64,000 bases of DNA from Streptomyces sp. NBC_00708 (GTDB lineage: Bacteria > Actinomycetota > Actinomycetes > Streptomycetales > Streptomycetaceae): NCBI GenBank assembly GCA_036226585.1, contig CP108997.1, forward strand, positions 2,046,001-2,110,000, in the 5' to 3' direction. The notes beneath the pieces were generated by a model that saw only the letters and a list, made by a program, of their open reading frames with translations, made no database searches and was not told the DNA's origin. The translations under genes were made by a program, and so were the position numbers. Positions 17,513-25,861 of the stretch are shown piece after piece (within the stretch, counting starts at the first letter, position 1; each line of letters starts with the position of its first letter).

Positions 17513-18724
17513 GTGACTTCCTTCGATTCCTCCCCCACGCTCACCGCCTGGCGCGCGCTGCTCGCCCTGGCGGTCGTCTTCGTGATGCTCGCGACCACCG
17601 GCTGGACCGTCGTGCACCACCAGCGTTCCGCCGACTCCCGCGCGCTCGCGCTGGCCGCCTGGGCCAAGGGATCGATAGCGGGACAGCCGCTGCCGGAGGC
17701 CGACGCCCCGCCGTACAAGCTGGCGCATTTCTTCGCCACGCTGACCGCCGGGCAGCGCGCGCAGCTCGCCGACCGTTACCCGCTGGTGGTGGGAAACCTC
17801 AACGGCGTTCCGGTCACCACCCGTTACCGGGCGAACCGCCGGGCGATCGGACAGGCGAGCGCGGTCGAGCAGAAGCGCGTCCACGACACCAGGCTGTCCG
17901 CCGTCGGCCGCACCGAGGCACAGCACCGCCTGGACCGCTTCCGCTCGATGCTCGCCCGGGACCGGCACTTCCTGGCGTTCGACCCGTCGGGGCGCGGACT
18001 GGCCGCCGAGGTGTTCGGCGACCTCGACCGGGCGCGGCGCATCTCGCTCGTGGTGCCCGGCGTCGACACCAGCCTCCTGACGCTGGAGCGCACCGGCGCC
18101 AAGACCAACGCCGCGCCCGTCGGCATGGCCAAGTCGCTGTACGCCGCCGAGCGCGCCGCGCGCCCCGAGGTGCGCACCGCCGTGATCGCCTGGGCCGACT
18201 ACACCACACCCGCCGGCATCGGAATGGACGCGGCGCTGGGGAACCTCGCCGAGCGCGGGGCGGTCCGGCTCGACGCGCTCGTCCGGGCACTCCCGGGCCC
18301 CGCTCCCGTCTCGCTGTTCTGCCACAGCTACGGCTCCGTCCTGTGCGGGGTCGCCGCGAGCAGGCTGCCCGGCCGGGTGGACGACATCGCGGTCGCCGGC
18401 AGCCCCGGCATGCGGGCCGACAACGCCGGTCAGCTGCACACCCGGGCCCATGTGTGGGCGATGCGGGACAGCGGCGACTGGATCGAGGACGTGCCCAACC
18501 TGGAGTTCGGCGGCCTCGGCCACGGCGCCGATCCGGTGGACCACGCGTTCGGCGCCCGGGTCGTCTCGGCGGACGGCGCGGTCGGCCACAGCGGCTACTT
18601 CGAACCGGGCACCGCGAGCCTCGACAACTTCGCCGCGATCGGCGTGGGCGCGTACACCTCGGTGACCTGCTCACCGGCCGACAGCACCTGCAACGACGGG
18701 GTGTACGCCAACACGACAGCCTGA
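17513..18724 (+). CDS. Membrane-anchored DUF1023 alpha/beta-hydrolase (paralogue 1)
   Basis: A 403-residue putative extracytoplasmic hydrolase. Residues about 12-34 (WRALLALAVVFVMLATTGW) form an uncleaved signal anchor. The DUF1023 alpha/beta-hydrolase core contains the nucleophile elbow CHSYGSVLC (Ser about 272) and SPGMRADN. The late FGGLGHGADP and VGHSGYF supply the likely catalytic His region. No substrate is known for the family. The start is GTG at 17513 with only a weak ribosome site. A paralogue with the same motifs lies at 21919-22986, the two bracketing a DUF4429-two-component set. Confidence 0.8.
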   Translation: MTSFDSSPTLTAWRALLALAVVFVMLATTGWTVVHHQRSADSRALALAAWAKGSIAGQPLPEADAPPYKLAHFFATLTAGQRAQLADRYPLVVGNLNGVPVTTRYRANRRAIGQASAVEQKRVHDTRLSAVGRTEAQHRLDRFRSMLARDRHFLAFDPSGRGLAAEVFGDLDRARRISLVVPGVDTSLLTLERTGAKTNAAPVGMAKSLYAAERAARPEVRTAVIAWADYTTPAGIGMDAALGNLAERGAVRLDALVRALPGPAPVSLFCHSYGSVLCGVAASRLPGRVDDIAVAGSPGMRADNAGQLHTRAHVWAMRDSGDWIEDVPNLEFGGLGHGADPVDHAFGARVVSADGAVGHSGYFEPGTASLDNFAAIGVGAYTSVTCSPADSTCNDGVYANTTA

Positions 18725-18811
18725 CGCGCGTAGAGACACCGCGCCCGGTTCCCGGGAGCGGTCGACTCCGAGAGGGGACGGGGCGGGCAAGTGCCGCATA
18801 CGATGAGGCGC

Positions 18812-19750
18812 ATGGGTGATGTGCTGGCCGGAATTCATGCCACCTGGGAGTTCGACACCGACTCCGTGCTCATCCGCTACGAACGGGGTATACGCACGCC
18901 GAGACTCCTCCAGAGTCTCCGCGAGCGCCGCGTCCCGCACGCGGCGCTGTCGTCGGTGACGCTGACCCCGGGCAAGCGGGGCACGGTTGTGCTGCGCGCG
19001 GTCCCGCGCCCCGGAGCAGACCCGCTCCTGGAGGCCGCCGACGGGCAGCTGAAGGACGGCTGCGACCCGTACCGCCTGGTGCTCCCCGCCGCCCGCGAGA
19101 CCCTCGCCGAGTACTACGCGGACGAGCTGCGGGCCTGTCTCGGCGCGGACGCGGGCGAGCCCGCCGACCGTTTCCTGGTCGCCGCTCCCGAGGCGCCGAT
19201 GCAGTTCAAGGCGTACGACGGCCGGGCCGGCTTCGACGGCGAGCGGATCTCCTTCCGCTGGTTCTGGACGGGCGCGTCCTCGGAGAAGTGGAAGGCCGGC
19301 GACCAGATGTTCCCGGTCGCGGACCTGTGCGGGGTCGAGTGGCGTTCGCCGGAGGGCCTGGAGGGCTATCTGCGGCTGCTGCCCAAGGGGTGCGATGCCG
19401 CGGCTCCCTCGTCGGACCTCCTCACCGGCTCCGCGGCCCGCACCGGCACGGCCACGGGCGTCCAGCCGGTGATACCCCGGCCCGCGCGGGCCGACCAGGA
19501 CCCCGCGGCGGTCATCTTCGGGCTCGGCTACGGCCCGGTCCACGAGTCGCTGCCCTTCGCGGCCGCCGTCCTGGAATCCGTACGCAGGAAACAGTCCGCG
19601 CCCCCGGCCGCTTCCCTCACCGCCGCCGCCCGGCGCGATCCGGCGGACATCGCGGAGCGCATCCACCACCTCGGTGAGCTGCACCGCGCGGGCCTGGTGA
19701 CCGACGAGGAGTTCAGCGCGAAGAAGGCGCAGCTCCTCGCCGAGCTGTAG
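18812..19750 (+). CDS. DUF4429 domain protein with C-terminal SHOCT motif
   Basis: A 312-residue cytosolic protein of unknown function. It appears to contain two DUF4429 modules (about 5-100 with TWEFDTDSVLIRYERG, and about 125-210 with FKAYDGRAGFDGERISFRWFW). A SHOCT-type short helical motif ends the protein (ERIHHLGELHRAGLVTDEEFSAKKAQLL). I chose the ATG at 18812 (MGDVLAG) with GAGG upstream; earlier GTG/ATG codons would add a poorly conserved heptapeptide. It lies 9 bases before the histidine kinase gene, so they are probably cotranscribed. Confidence 0.8.
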   Translation: MGDVLAGIHATWEFDTDSVLIRYERGIRTPRLLQSLRERRVPHAALSSVTLTPGKRGTVVLRAVPRPGADPLLEAADGQLKDGCDPYRLVLPAARETLAEYYADELRACLGADAGEPADRFLVAAPEAPMQFKAYDGRAGFDGERISFRWFWTGASSEKWKAGDQMFPVADLCGVEWRSPEGLEGYLRLLPKGCDAAAPSSDLLTGSAARTGTATGVQPVIPRPARADQDPAAVIFGLGYGPVHESLPFAAAVLESVRRKQSAPPAASLTAAARRDPADIAERIHHLGELHRAGLVTDEEFSAKKAQLLAEL

Positions 19751-19759
19751 CCGCCCACG

Positions 19760-20977
19760 ATGGCCGAGCCGATATCCGCGCCCGCCTCCGGTTCGCGGCG
19801 CCGGTCCGGGTTCCTGCCGCAGGCCGTCGCCGTCGCCCTGACAGCGCTCTTCCTCCCCGTCACCCTGGCCAACCTTCTCGATCAGTACGGCCTCGACATC
19901 GCGGTCGCCACCACCCTTGCCGTCACCCAGGCCGCGCCCCTGCTGCTCCTGGCGCGGCGGCCGCTGTGGGCGTGGTGGATCATCTTCCCGGCGGACATCG
20001 CGGGCGCGCTGGTGCTCCTCGGGCAGCCGGCCCGCGCGTACGACGTGTGGCCGTGGCCGCCCGCGCCGCTGATCGCCTACCTCTTCCTGCTCCTCGCGCT
20101 GGCCCTGCGCAGATCCCGGCGCGTCCTCGTCGCCGTCTGGCTGGCGACCGGCGCGGCGAGCCTCATCCTCCATCTGACCCGCGCGGACCGCAGCAACGGC
20201 AGCGCGCTGCTCCTGCCCCTGTTCGGGGCCGTGGTGCTGGTGATCGGCGCGGCGGTACGGGAACGGCGCGTCGCACAGCGCCGGCTCGCCGAGCAGGAGA
20301 CCGTCAGCGAGGCGGAGCGCGCCCGCCGGACGCTGCTGGAGGAGCGGGCCCGGATCGCCCGCGAGCTGCACGACGTGGTCGCCCACCACATGTCCGTGAT
20401 CACCGTCCAGGCCGACTCCGCGCCCTACCGGCTCCCCGGGCTGTCGGACGAGGCGCGCGAGGAGTTCGGGACGATCGCGGCGAGCGCGCGGGAGTCGCTG
20501 ACCGAGATGCGGCGGCTGCTCGTGGTGCTGCGCGGCGACGGCACGGAGGGCGAGCGCGCCCCGCAGCCGGGGATCGACCGCTTGCAGCAGCTGGTGGAGG
20601 CGACGGTACGCGCGGGGCTGCCGGCCGAGCTGTCGCTGGCCGCGGACCTGGGTGACGTACCCCCGGCCGTGGACCTGTCGGCGTACCGGATCGTGCAGGA
20701 GGCGCTGGCCAATGTGGTCCGGCACGCGCCCGGCGCCCGCACCCGGGTCTCGGTCACGTCGGACGGGGCGCATCTGACGGTGCTGGTCGTCAACGGCCCG
20801 CCGGAGCAGCCGGTTTCGCCGCTGGAGACGGCGGGAACGGGGCACGGTCTCGTCGGGATGCGCGAACGCGTACGGTTGACCGGCGGCTCGCTGGACACCG
20901 GGCCGCTGCCGGACGGGGGGTTCCGGGTCGCCGCGCGGCTGCCGCTGCCCCCGGCCGGGCCCGCCGACGCCCCCTGA
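19760..20977 (+). CDS. NarL-type sensor histidine kinase (HisKA_3)
   Basis: A 405-residue membrane kinase. The first about 165 residues carry five hydrophobic segments with no extracellular domain, suggesting sensing within the membrane. The dimerisation/phosphorylation motif is ERARIARELHDVVAHHMSV (His about 203). The ATPase domain has the N box IVQEALANVVRHAPG and the G2-type box GTGHGLVGMRERVRLTGGSL; the G1 region is weak (VVNGPPEQ in place of DxGxG). It is coupled to the response regulator 13 bases downstream. Confidence 0.9.
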   Translation: MAEPISAPASGSRRRSGFLPQAVAVALTALFLPVTLANLLDQYGLDIAVATTLAVTQAAPLLLLARRPLWAWWIIFPADIAGALVLLGQPARAYDVWPWPPAPLIAYLFLLLALALRRSRRVLVAVWLATGAASLILHLTRADRSNGSALLLPLFGAVVLVIGAAVRERRVAQRRLAEQETVSEAERARRTLLEERARIARELHDVVAHHMSVITVQADSAPYRLPGLSDEAREEFGTIAASARESLTEMRRLLVVLRGDGTEGERAPQPGIDRLQQLVEATVRAGLPAELSLAADLGDVPPAVDLSAYRIVQEALANVVRHAPGARTRVSVTSDGAHLTVLVVNGPPEQPVSPLETAGTGHGLVGMRERVRLTGGSLDTGPLPDGGFRVAARLPLPPAGPADAP

Positions 20978-20990
20978 GTCCGGAGGAACC

Positions 20991-21674
20991 GTGACCATCC
21001 GTGTGATCATCGTCGACGACCAGGCCATGGTGCGGGCGGGTTTCGCGGCCCTGCTGGCGGCGCAGGCGGACATCGACGTGGTCGGCGAGGCGCCGGACGG
21101 CCGCCAGGGCATCGACGTCAGCCGCCGGGTCCACCCGGACGTGGTGCTGATGGACGTCCGGATGCCCGAGATGGACGGACTCGCGGCGGCCCGGGAGCTG
21201 TTGGACCCGCCGCCGGGCGTGGTCCATGTGCCCAGGGTGCTGATGCTGACCACGTTCGACGTGGACGACTACGTGTACGAGGCGCTGCGCGCCGGGGCGT
21301 CCGGCTTCCTGCTGAAGGACGCGCCCCCGGCGGATCTCATCGCGGCGGTACGGGTGGTGGCGGCGGGCGACGCGCTGCTCGCGCCGTCCGTGACGCGCCG
21401 TCTGATAGCGGACTTCGCCCGGCAGCAGCCGTCGGCCGCCTCCCGGGGTGGGGCCGCGCTGCGGCTGAACGGGCTGACCCCGCGTGAGACCGAGGTCCTG
21501 GAGCTGATCGCGCGCGGTCTGTCGAACCAGGAGATCGCCGGGCGGCTGGTGCTCGCCGAGCAGACCGTCAAGACGCACATCGGGCGCGTCCTGGCGAAGC
21601 TCTCCCTGCGCGACCGGGCCCAGGCGGTGATCTTCGCGTACGAGGCGGGGCTCGTGGTCCCGGGCTCCGCCTGA
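20991..21674 (+). CDS. NarL/LuxR-family response regulator
   Basis: A 227-residue partner of the upstream kinase. The receiver domain has VDDQAMV with acidic pocket D9-D10, the phospho-acceptor Asp at 55 in LMDVRMPEMDG, the conserved T in MLTTFD and K in FLLKDAP. The C-terminal LuxR helix-turn-helix is LTPRETEVLELIARGLSNQEIAGRL. The GTG at 20991 has a strong GGAGGA site. Targets are not evident; the flanking hydrolase genes are obvious candidates. Confidence 0.93.
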   Translation: MTIRVIIVDDQAMVRAGFAALLAAQADIDVVGEAPDGRQGIDVSRRVHPDVVLMDVRMPEMDGLAAARELLDPPPGVVHVPRVLMLTTFDVDDYVYEALRAGASGFLLKDAPPADLIAAVRVVAAGDALLAPSVTRRLIADFARQQPSAASRGGAALRLNGLTPRETEVLELIARGLSNQEIAGRLVLAEQTVKTHIGRVLAKLSLRDRAQAVIFAYEAGLVVPGSA

Positions 21675-21918
21675 AGGATCACCGGGCGGCCCGGCCGGCC
21701 CGCTCCGCCTGACGGACCGGGAGGCGGGGCGGTGGTCCCCCGGGGCGGGTGGTCCCCGGCTCCGCCCGAGGCACCCGCTACACCCCCTACCCCGGTATCA
21801 CACGGCAGTTGGCCCCCCGGGGTGACGCCCGCGCACCCACCGCGTTCCTACCTTCCTCCCGTCGCGCCGGACAGCGCGCGGGGAACGGCCGGGCGGCCGG
21901 AGAGGGAGGGCGGGGCGG

Positions 21919-22986
21919 ATGCGGCGTTATGCGAGGACCCTGGTCGCGGTCGCGCTGGCGACCACCGTGGTGTCGGGGACGGCGGGCTGGGTGACGGGCA
22001 ACGCCCAGCAAGCCGTCACGGGCCCGCCGCCCGGTACGGCGTCCTGGCGGGCCGACCACGTGCTGGGGCGCGAACTGCCCGACCCGGAAAGGGACTCGCC
22101 CGCCGAAGTGGCCCGCTTCTTCGCGGGGCTGACCGACGCGGAGCAGCAGGCGCTGGCGGTCCGGCACCCGCTCGTCGTCGGCAACCTGGACGGGGCGCCG
22201 GCGGAACTGCGCTACCGGGCCAACGCCCTGGCCCTGAAGGCCTCGCACGACCCCCGGTACGCGCACCTCGCCGAGGACCCGGACCGCCGCATCCTGGCGT
22301 TCGACCCGCGCGGCCGTGGCCAAGTGGCGGAGGTCTTCGGCGACTTGGCGACGGCCCGGCGGGTGTCTGTGATCGTGCCCGGTTCCGACATCGACGCGGG
22401 CACGTTCGACCGGACGACCGATGTGTACGGCACCCCGGCCGGCATGGCCAAGTCGCTGTACGCGGGCACCGGTCCGGGCACCGCCGTGATCGCCTGGGCC
22501 GGATACACCACCCCGGTGGGCCTCGGCCTCGACGCCGCGCGCGGCACCCTGGCCGAGGCGGGCTCCGTCCGGCTGACCCGGTTCACGGACGGGCTCGCGG
22601 CGGCCGGGACGCCCGTCACCACGGTGTTCTGCCACAGCTACGGCTCGGTCGTCTGCGGTCTGGCCGCGCCCCGGCTGCACGCCGCCGACCTGGTGGTCCT
22701 CGGCTCCCCCGGGATGCGCGCGGACAACGTGGCCGCGCTGCGCACCGGGGCGCGGGTGTGGGCGGCGAAGGACCCCGGCGACTGGATCGGCAAGGTCCCG
22801 CACGTCGAGTTCGCCGGGCTCGGCCACGGCGCCGACCCCGCGTCGCCCGGGTTCGGCGCCCGCCGGGTGCCCGCCGACGACGCCGACGGGCACACCGGCT
22901 ACTTCGCCCCGGGCACCGAGTCGCTGCGCGCGTTCACGGCGATCGCCCAGGGCGCGAGCCCGGCCTACCGGAGCGGAAGGCGCTAA
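21919..22986 (+). CDS. Secreted DUF1023 alpha/beta-hydrolase (paralogue 2)
   Basis: A 355-residue homologue of the gene at 17513-18724, with an N-terminal signal sequence (MRRYARTLVAVALATTVVSG). It has the nucleophile elbow FCHSYGSVVCGL (Ser about 240), LGSPGMRADNVAAL and FAGLGHGADP. Sequence identity with paralogue 1 is obvious along the whole hydrolase core, including GMAKSLYAG and YTTPVGLGLDAA. A GGGAGGGCGG ribosome site precedes the ATG. The stop codon overlaps the stop of the convergent VOC gene by 4 bases. Confidence 0.82.
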   Translation: MRRYARTLVAVALATTVVSGTAGWVTGNAQQAVTGPPPGTASWRADHVLGRELPDPERDSPAEVARFFAGLTDAEQQALAVRHPLVVGNLDGAPAELRYRANALALKASHDPRYAHLAEDPDRRILAFDPRGRGQVAEVFGDLATARRVSVIVPGSDIDAGTFDRTTDVYGTPAGMAKSLYAGTGPGTAVIAWAGYTTPVGLGLDAARGTLAEAGSVRLTRFTDGLAAAGTPVTTVFCHSYGSVVCGLAAPRLHAADLVVLGSPGMRADNVAALRTGARVWAAKDPGDWIGKVPHVEFAGLGHGADPASPGFGARRVPADDADGHTGYFAPGTESLRAFTAIAQGASPAYRSGRR

Positions 22987-23429
22987 CCCTTCCCGCCGAG
23001 CTGCTCGGCCAGGCCGACGATCACGCCGTCCGGGCCACGCAGGTAGCAGAGCAGGTAGCTGTCCTCGAACCGGGCGATGCTGCCCACGAGTTCGCCGCCG
23101 AGAGGGCGCACCCGGGCGACGGTGTCCTCGATGTCGTCGACGGCGAACATGACGCGGTGCGTCCCCAGCACGTTGTGCGGCCGGTCGCGCGGGGCGTCGA
23201 TCAGCGCGGGGCTGAGGTACCTCGCGAGTTCCAGCCGGCTGTGGCCGTCCGGGGTGCGGAGCATCGCGATCTCGCAGTGGGTGCCGTCGAGCCCGGTGCA
23301 CTGGTCGGCGAAGCCGCCCTGGACCTCGCCCTTGCCCTCCAGCTCCATCCCGAGTTCCGTGAAGAACGCGATGGCGGCGTCCAGGTCCTCGACGACGATG
23401 CCGACGTTGTCCATCCGCTGAATCGCCAT
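22983..23429 (-). CDS. VOC-superfamily (glyoxalase-like) protein
   Basis: A 148-residue single-module vicinal-oxygen-chelate protein starting MAIQRMDNVGIVVEDLDAAIAFF. It has the metal-site patterns of the fold (His-free first strand NVGIVV, CEIAMLRTPDGHSRLEL, HRVMFAVDDIEDTVARV, YLRGPDGVIVGLAEQ). The conserved GP-D-G-v-x-v-G-L-x-E ending suggests a lyase or dioxygenase-like protein; the substrate is unknown. It converges on the hydrolase gene with overlapping stops. Confidence 0.85.
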   Translation of the reverse strand: MAIQRMDNVGIVVEDLDAAIAFFTELGMELEGKGEVQGGFADQCTGLDGTHCEIAMLRTPDGHSRLELARYLSPALIDAPRDRPHNVLGTHRVMFAVDDIEDTVARVRPLGGELVGSIARFEDSYLLCYLRGPDGVIVGLAEQLGGKG

Positions 23430-23475
23430 GGTGCTGCCTCCTGAGTCGGTTCCTCGTGCGGAGGCTACCCGCCCG

Positions 23476-24492
23476 CTACTCCCGCGCGAGCGAGGTCATG
23501 CTCATGTCCTGGTAGCGGTCGCCCGCGACCTGCCCGGCGATCGGTTCCAGCAGGGCCAGCTCGTCGTCGGTGAGCGTGAGGCGGGTGGCGCCCACGTTCT
23601 CCAGGAGGCGATGGCTCCTGCGGGTGCCCGGGATGGGGACGACGGTGATGCCGTGCACCTGGGCACGCTGCTGCACCCAGGCGAGCGCGACCTGCCCGGC
23701 GGTCGCCCCGCGCGCGGCGGCGATCTTGTGGACGGGCTCCAGGAGCGCCGCGTTGGTCTTCGCGTTCTCGCCGGTCATGCGCGGCTGCGAGGCGCGGAAG
23801 TCGCCCTGGGACAGCTCCTTGCCCGCGTCCGCGAACGACCCGGTCAGGAAGCCCCGGCCCAGCGGCGAGTAGGGCACGACCGTCACGCCCAGCTCGGCTG
23901 CGGCGGCCACCGCGCTGCGTTCGACGTCCCGGCTGAAGAGGGACCACTCGGACTGGAGGGCGGCGATCGGGTGCACGGCGTGCGCCTCGCGCAGTTCGGC
24001 GCCGGTCACCTCGCTGAGCCCGAGCTGCTTCACCTTGCCCTGCTCGACCAGCTCGGCCATGGCGCCGACGGACTCGGCGAACGGGACGGCCGGGTCGTGG
24101 CGGTGCATGTAGTAGAGGTCGATCACGTCGGTGCCGAGCCGGCGCAGGCTCGCCTCGACGGCCTTGCGGATGTAGGCGGGGTCGTTGTTCACACCCCGGT
24201 AGTCCGGGTCCTCGTCGCGCCGCTCGATGGCGAACTTGGTGGCGAGGGTGATCTCGTCGCGGTGCGCCCCGACGAACGGCGCGAGGAAGGTCTCGTTGGC
24301 GCCGCTGCCGTAGATGTCGGCGGTGTCGAAGAGGGTGACGCCCGCCGCGAGCGCCGTCTCCAGCGTCTCGCGGGCCGAGGCCTCGTCGGTGTCGCCGTAG
24401 AACTCGCTGATGCCCATGCAGCCGAGGCCCTGGACCCCGATCCGGGGGCCGCCTCTGCCGAGCTCCACCGTGGCGATCTTGTTGTCAGTCAT
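23476..24492 (-). CDS. Aldo/keto reductase
   Basis: A 338-residue NADPH-dependent oxidoreductase of the AKR superfamily. The catalytic tetrad is visible as Asp in FDTADIYG, Tyr in the same motif, Lys in LATKFAI and His in DLYYMHRHDP. The cofactor-binding end reads VVPIPGTRRSHRLLENVGA. Its ATG shares one base with the stop of the upstream MerR gene (TGATG), so the two are translated together. MerR-AKR pairs of this kind usually respond to reactive carbonyl or redox compounds. Confidence 0.93.
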   Translation of the reverse strand: MTDNKIATVELGRGGPRIGVQGLGCMGISEFYGDTDEASARETLETALAAGVTLFDTADIYGSGANETFLAPFVGAHRDEITLATKFAIERRDEDPDYRGVNNDPAYIRKAVEASLRRLGTDVIDLYYMHRHDPAVPFAESVGAMAELVEQGKVKQLGLSEVTGAELREAHAVHPIAALQSEWSLFSRDVERSAVAAAAELGVTVVPYSPLGRGFLTGSFADAGKELSQGDFRASQPRMTGENAKTNAALLEPVHKIAAARGATAGQVALAWVQQRAQVHGITVVPIPGTRRSHRLLENVGATRLTLTDDELALLEPIAGQVAGDRYQDMSMTSLARE

Positions 24493-24953
24493 CAGGCACT
24501 GGGCCCTTCCGGCGCCCCCCGGGCGCCCGCATAGAAGTCGATCTTGTAATCCAGCACGGCCAGGGTGTCCTGGAGCTCCGCGATCCGCGTCTTCACGTCG
24601 CGGCGGGTCGCCTCCAGCAGTTCCTGCCGTTCCTCGAAGGTGTGGTCGCCCTCACGTATGAGTTCCGCGTACCGGACCATGTGCGCGACCGGCATCCCCG
24701 TCAGCCGCAGCTTGGTGACGAAGGAGAGCCAGTCCAGGTCCCGGTTGCTGAAGCGGCGCTGACCGGTGTGCGACCGGTCCACGTGCGGCATGAGGCCGAT
24801 CCGCTCGTACCAGCGCAGCGTGTGGGCGGTCAGGCCGGTGAAGGCGACCACCTCGCTGATCGTGTACCGGTCCCGCCCGTCGGGGCGCGGGTGCGCCGAG
24901 GGGGCGGAGGCGCATATGTCGGCCCGGCTCGAAGTGGTCTCCATCACGGTCAT
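24492..24953 (-). CDS. MerR-family regulator of the aldo/keto reductase
   Basis: A 153-residue regulator. The winged-helix motif is YTISEVVAFTGLTAHTLRWYERIGLM followed by QRRFSNRDLDWLSFVTKLRLTGMPV. A coiled-coil dimerisation helix (about 100-135) follows. There is no SoxR-type Cys cluster or metal-binding Cys pair, so an organic signal is likely. The ATG at 24953 lies 6 bases after a -10-like TAGCGT, so a leaderless start is possible; a GGAGG before alternative starts (GTG 24947, ATG 24944) makes the exact N-terminus uncertain. It probably controls its own promoter. Confidence 0.9.
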   Translation of the reverse strand: MTVMETTSSRADICASAPSAHPRPDGRDRYTISEVVAFTGLTAHTLRWYERIGLMPHVDRSHTGQRRFSNRDLDWLSFVTKLRLTGMPVAHMVRYAELIREGDHTFEERQELLEATRRDVKTRIAELQDTLAVLDYKIDFYAGARGAPEGPSA

Positions 24954-24959
24954 GCCTCC

Positions 24960-24990
24960 ACGCTATGACGTTGGAGTGCACTCGAAGCAA
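24960..24990 (-). promoter_or_regulatory. MerR-type promoter with 19-bp spacer
   Basis: On the minus strand TTGCTT (24985-24990) and TAGCGT (24960-24965) are separated by 19 bases, the over-long spacing that MerR proteins correct. The near-palindrome TTGGAGTGCACTCGAA (24971-24986) lies in the spacer, edging into the -35. This is the expected site for the adjacent MerR regulator. Confidence 0.7.
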
Positions 24991-25044
24991 GCAGGACCGG
25001 GTGCGGGTTCCGACAGGTGGGACTCGGAATCTACTCTCGTACGC

Positions 25045-25860
25045 ATGCAGAGCCTGGCGATGATCGATAACTGGCCCGTCCCCACCGCGGCGGCGGCCGT
25101 CGTACGAGCGGACGGCACGGTCGCCGGTACGCACGGTCCGACCGCGCACCGCTTCCCCCTCGCCTCCGTCACCAAACCGATCGCCGCCTACGCGGCGCTG
25201 GTGGCGTACGAGGAGGGCGCGGTGGAACTGGACGAGCCGGCGGGACCCGAGGGGTCGACCGTGCGCCACCTCCTCGCCCACACCAGCGGCCTCGCCTTCG
25301 ACGAGCACCGGGTGATGGCCCCGCCCGGGAACCGGCGCCTCTACTCCAACGCCGGCTTCGAGGTCCTGGGCGACCACATCGCGAAGGCCGCCGGCATCCC
25401 GTTCCCGGAATATGTTCGACAGGCGGTCCTGGAACCCCTCGGCATGACCGCCACCACGCTGGACGGCTCCCCCGCCAAGGACGGCGTCTCCACCGTCGAC
25501 GACCTCGCGCGCTTCGCCGCCGAGGTGCAGGCCCCCCGCCTGCTCGACCCGCGTACGGTCCTCGCCGCGCAGACCGTCGTCCACCCCGGCCTGAAGGGCG
25601 TCCTGCCCGGCTTCGGCCACCAGAACCCCAACGACTGGGGCCTCGGCTTCGAGATCCGCGGCGCCAAGTCCCCGCACTGGACGGGTGCCTCCTCCTCTCC
25701 CGCGACCTTCGGCCACTTCGGCCAGTCGGGCACCTTCCTGTGGATCGACCCGGTGGCGGGCGCGGCGTGCGTCGCCCTCACCGACCGGGCCTTCGGCCCG
25801 TGGGCGGCCGAGGTGTGGCCGGCGTTCACGGACGCGGTGCTGGCGGAACTGGCGGGGTGA
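25045..25860 (+). CDS. Serine hydrolase, class C beta-lactamase-like fold
   Basis: A 271-residue protein of the beta-lactamase/penicillin-binding-like serine hydrolase family. The SxxK motif is SVTK at 41-44 (LASVTKPIAAYAALVAYEEG), the second motif YSN is at 100-102 (RLYSNAGFEVLGDHI), and a late FGQSGTF could supply the third (HSG-like) element. No signal peptide is visible, so it is probably cytosolic, suggesting esterase or peptidase activity rather than beta-lactam resistance. The ATG at 25045 is the family-like start; the open frame upstream is antisense to merR. Confidence 0.85.
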   Translation: MQSLAMIDNWPVPTAAAAVVRADGTVAGTHGPTAHRFPLASVTKPIAAYAALVAYEEGAVELDEPAGPEGSTVRHLLAHTSGLAFDEHRVMAPPGNRRLYSNAGFEVLGDHIAKAAGIPFPEYVRQAVLEPLGMTATTLDGSPAKDGVSTVDDLARFAAEVQAPRLLDPRTVLAAQTVVHPGLKGVLPGFGHQNPNDWGLGFEIRGAKSPHWTGASSSPATFGHFGQSGTFLWIDPVAGAACVALTDRAFGPWAAEVWPAFTDAVLAELAG

Positions 25861-25861
25861 C

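Noticed and set aside
25045..25860. True class C beta-lactamase
   Set aside because: No signal peptide and the protein is short (271 residues) with a non-canonical third motif. It fits a general serine hydrolase better.
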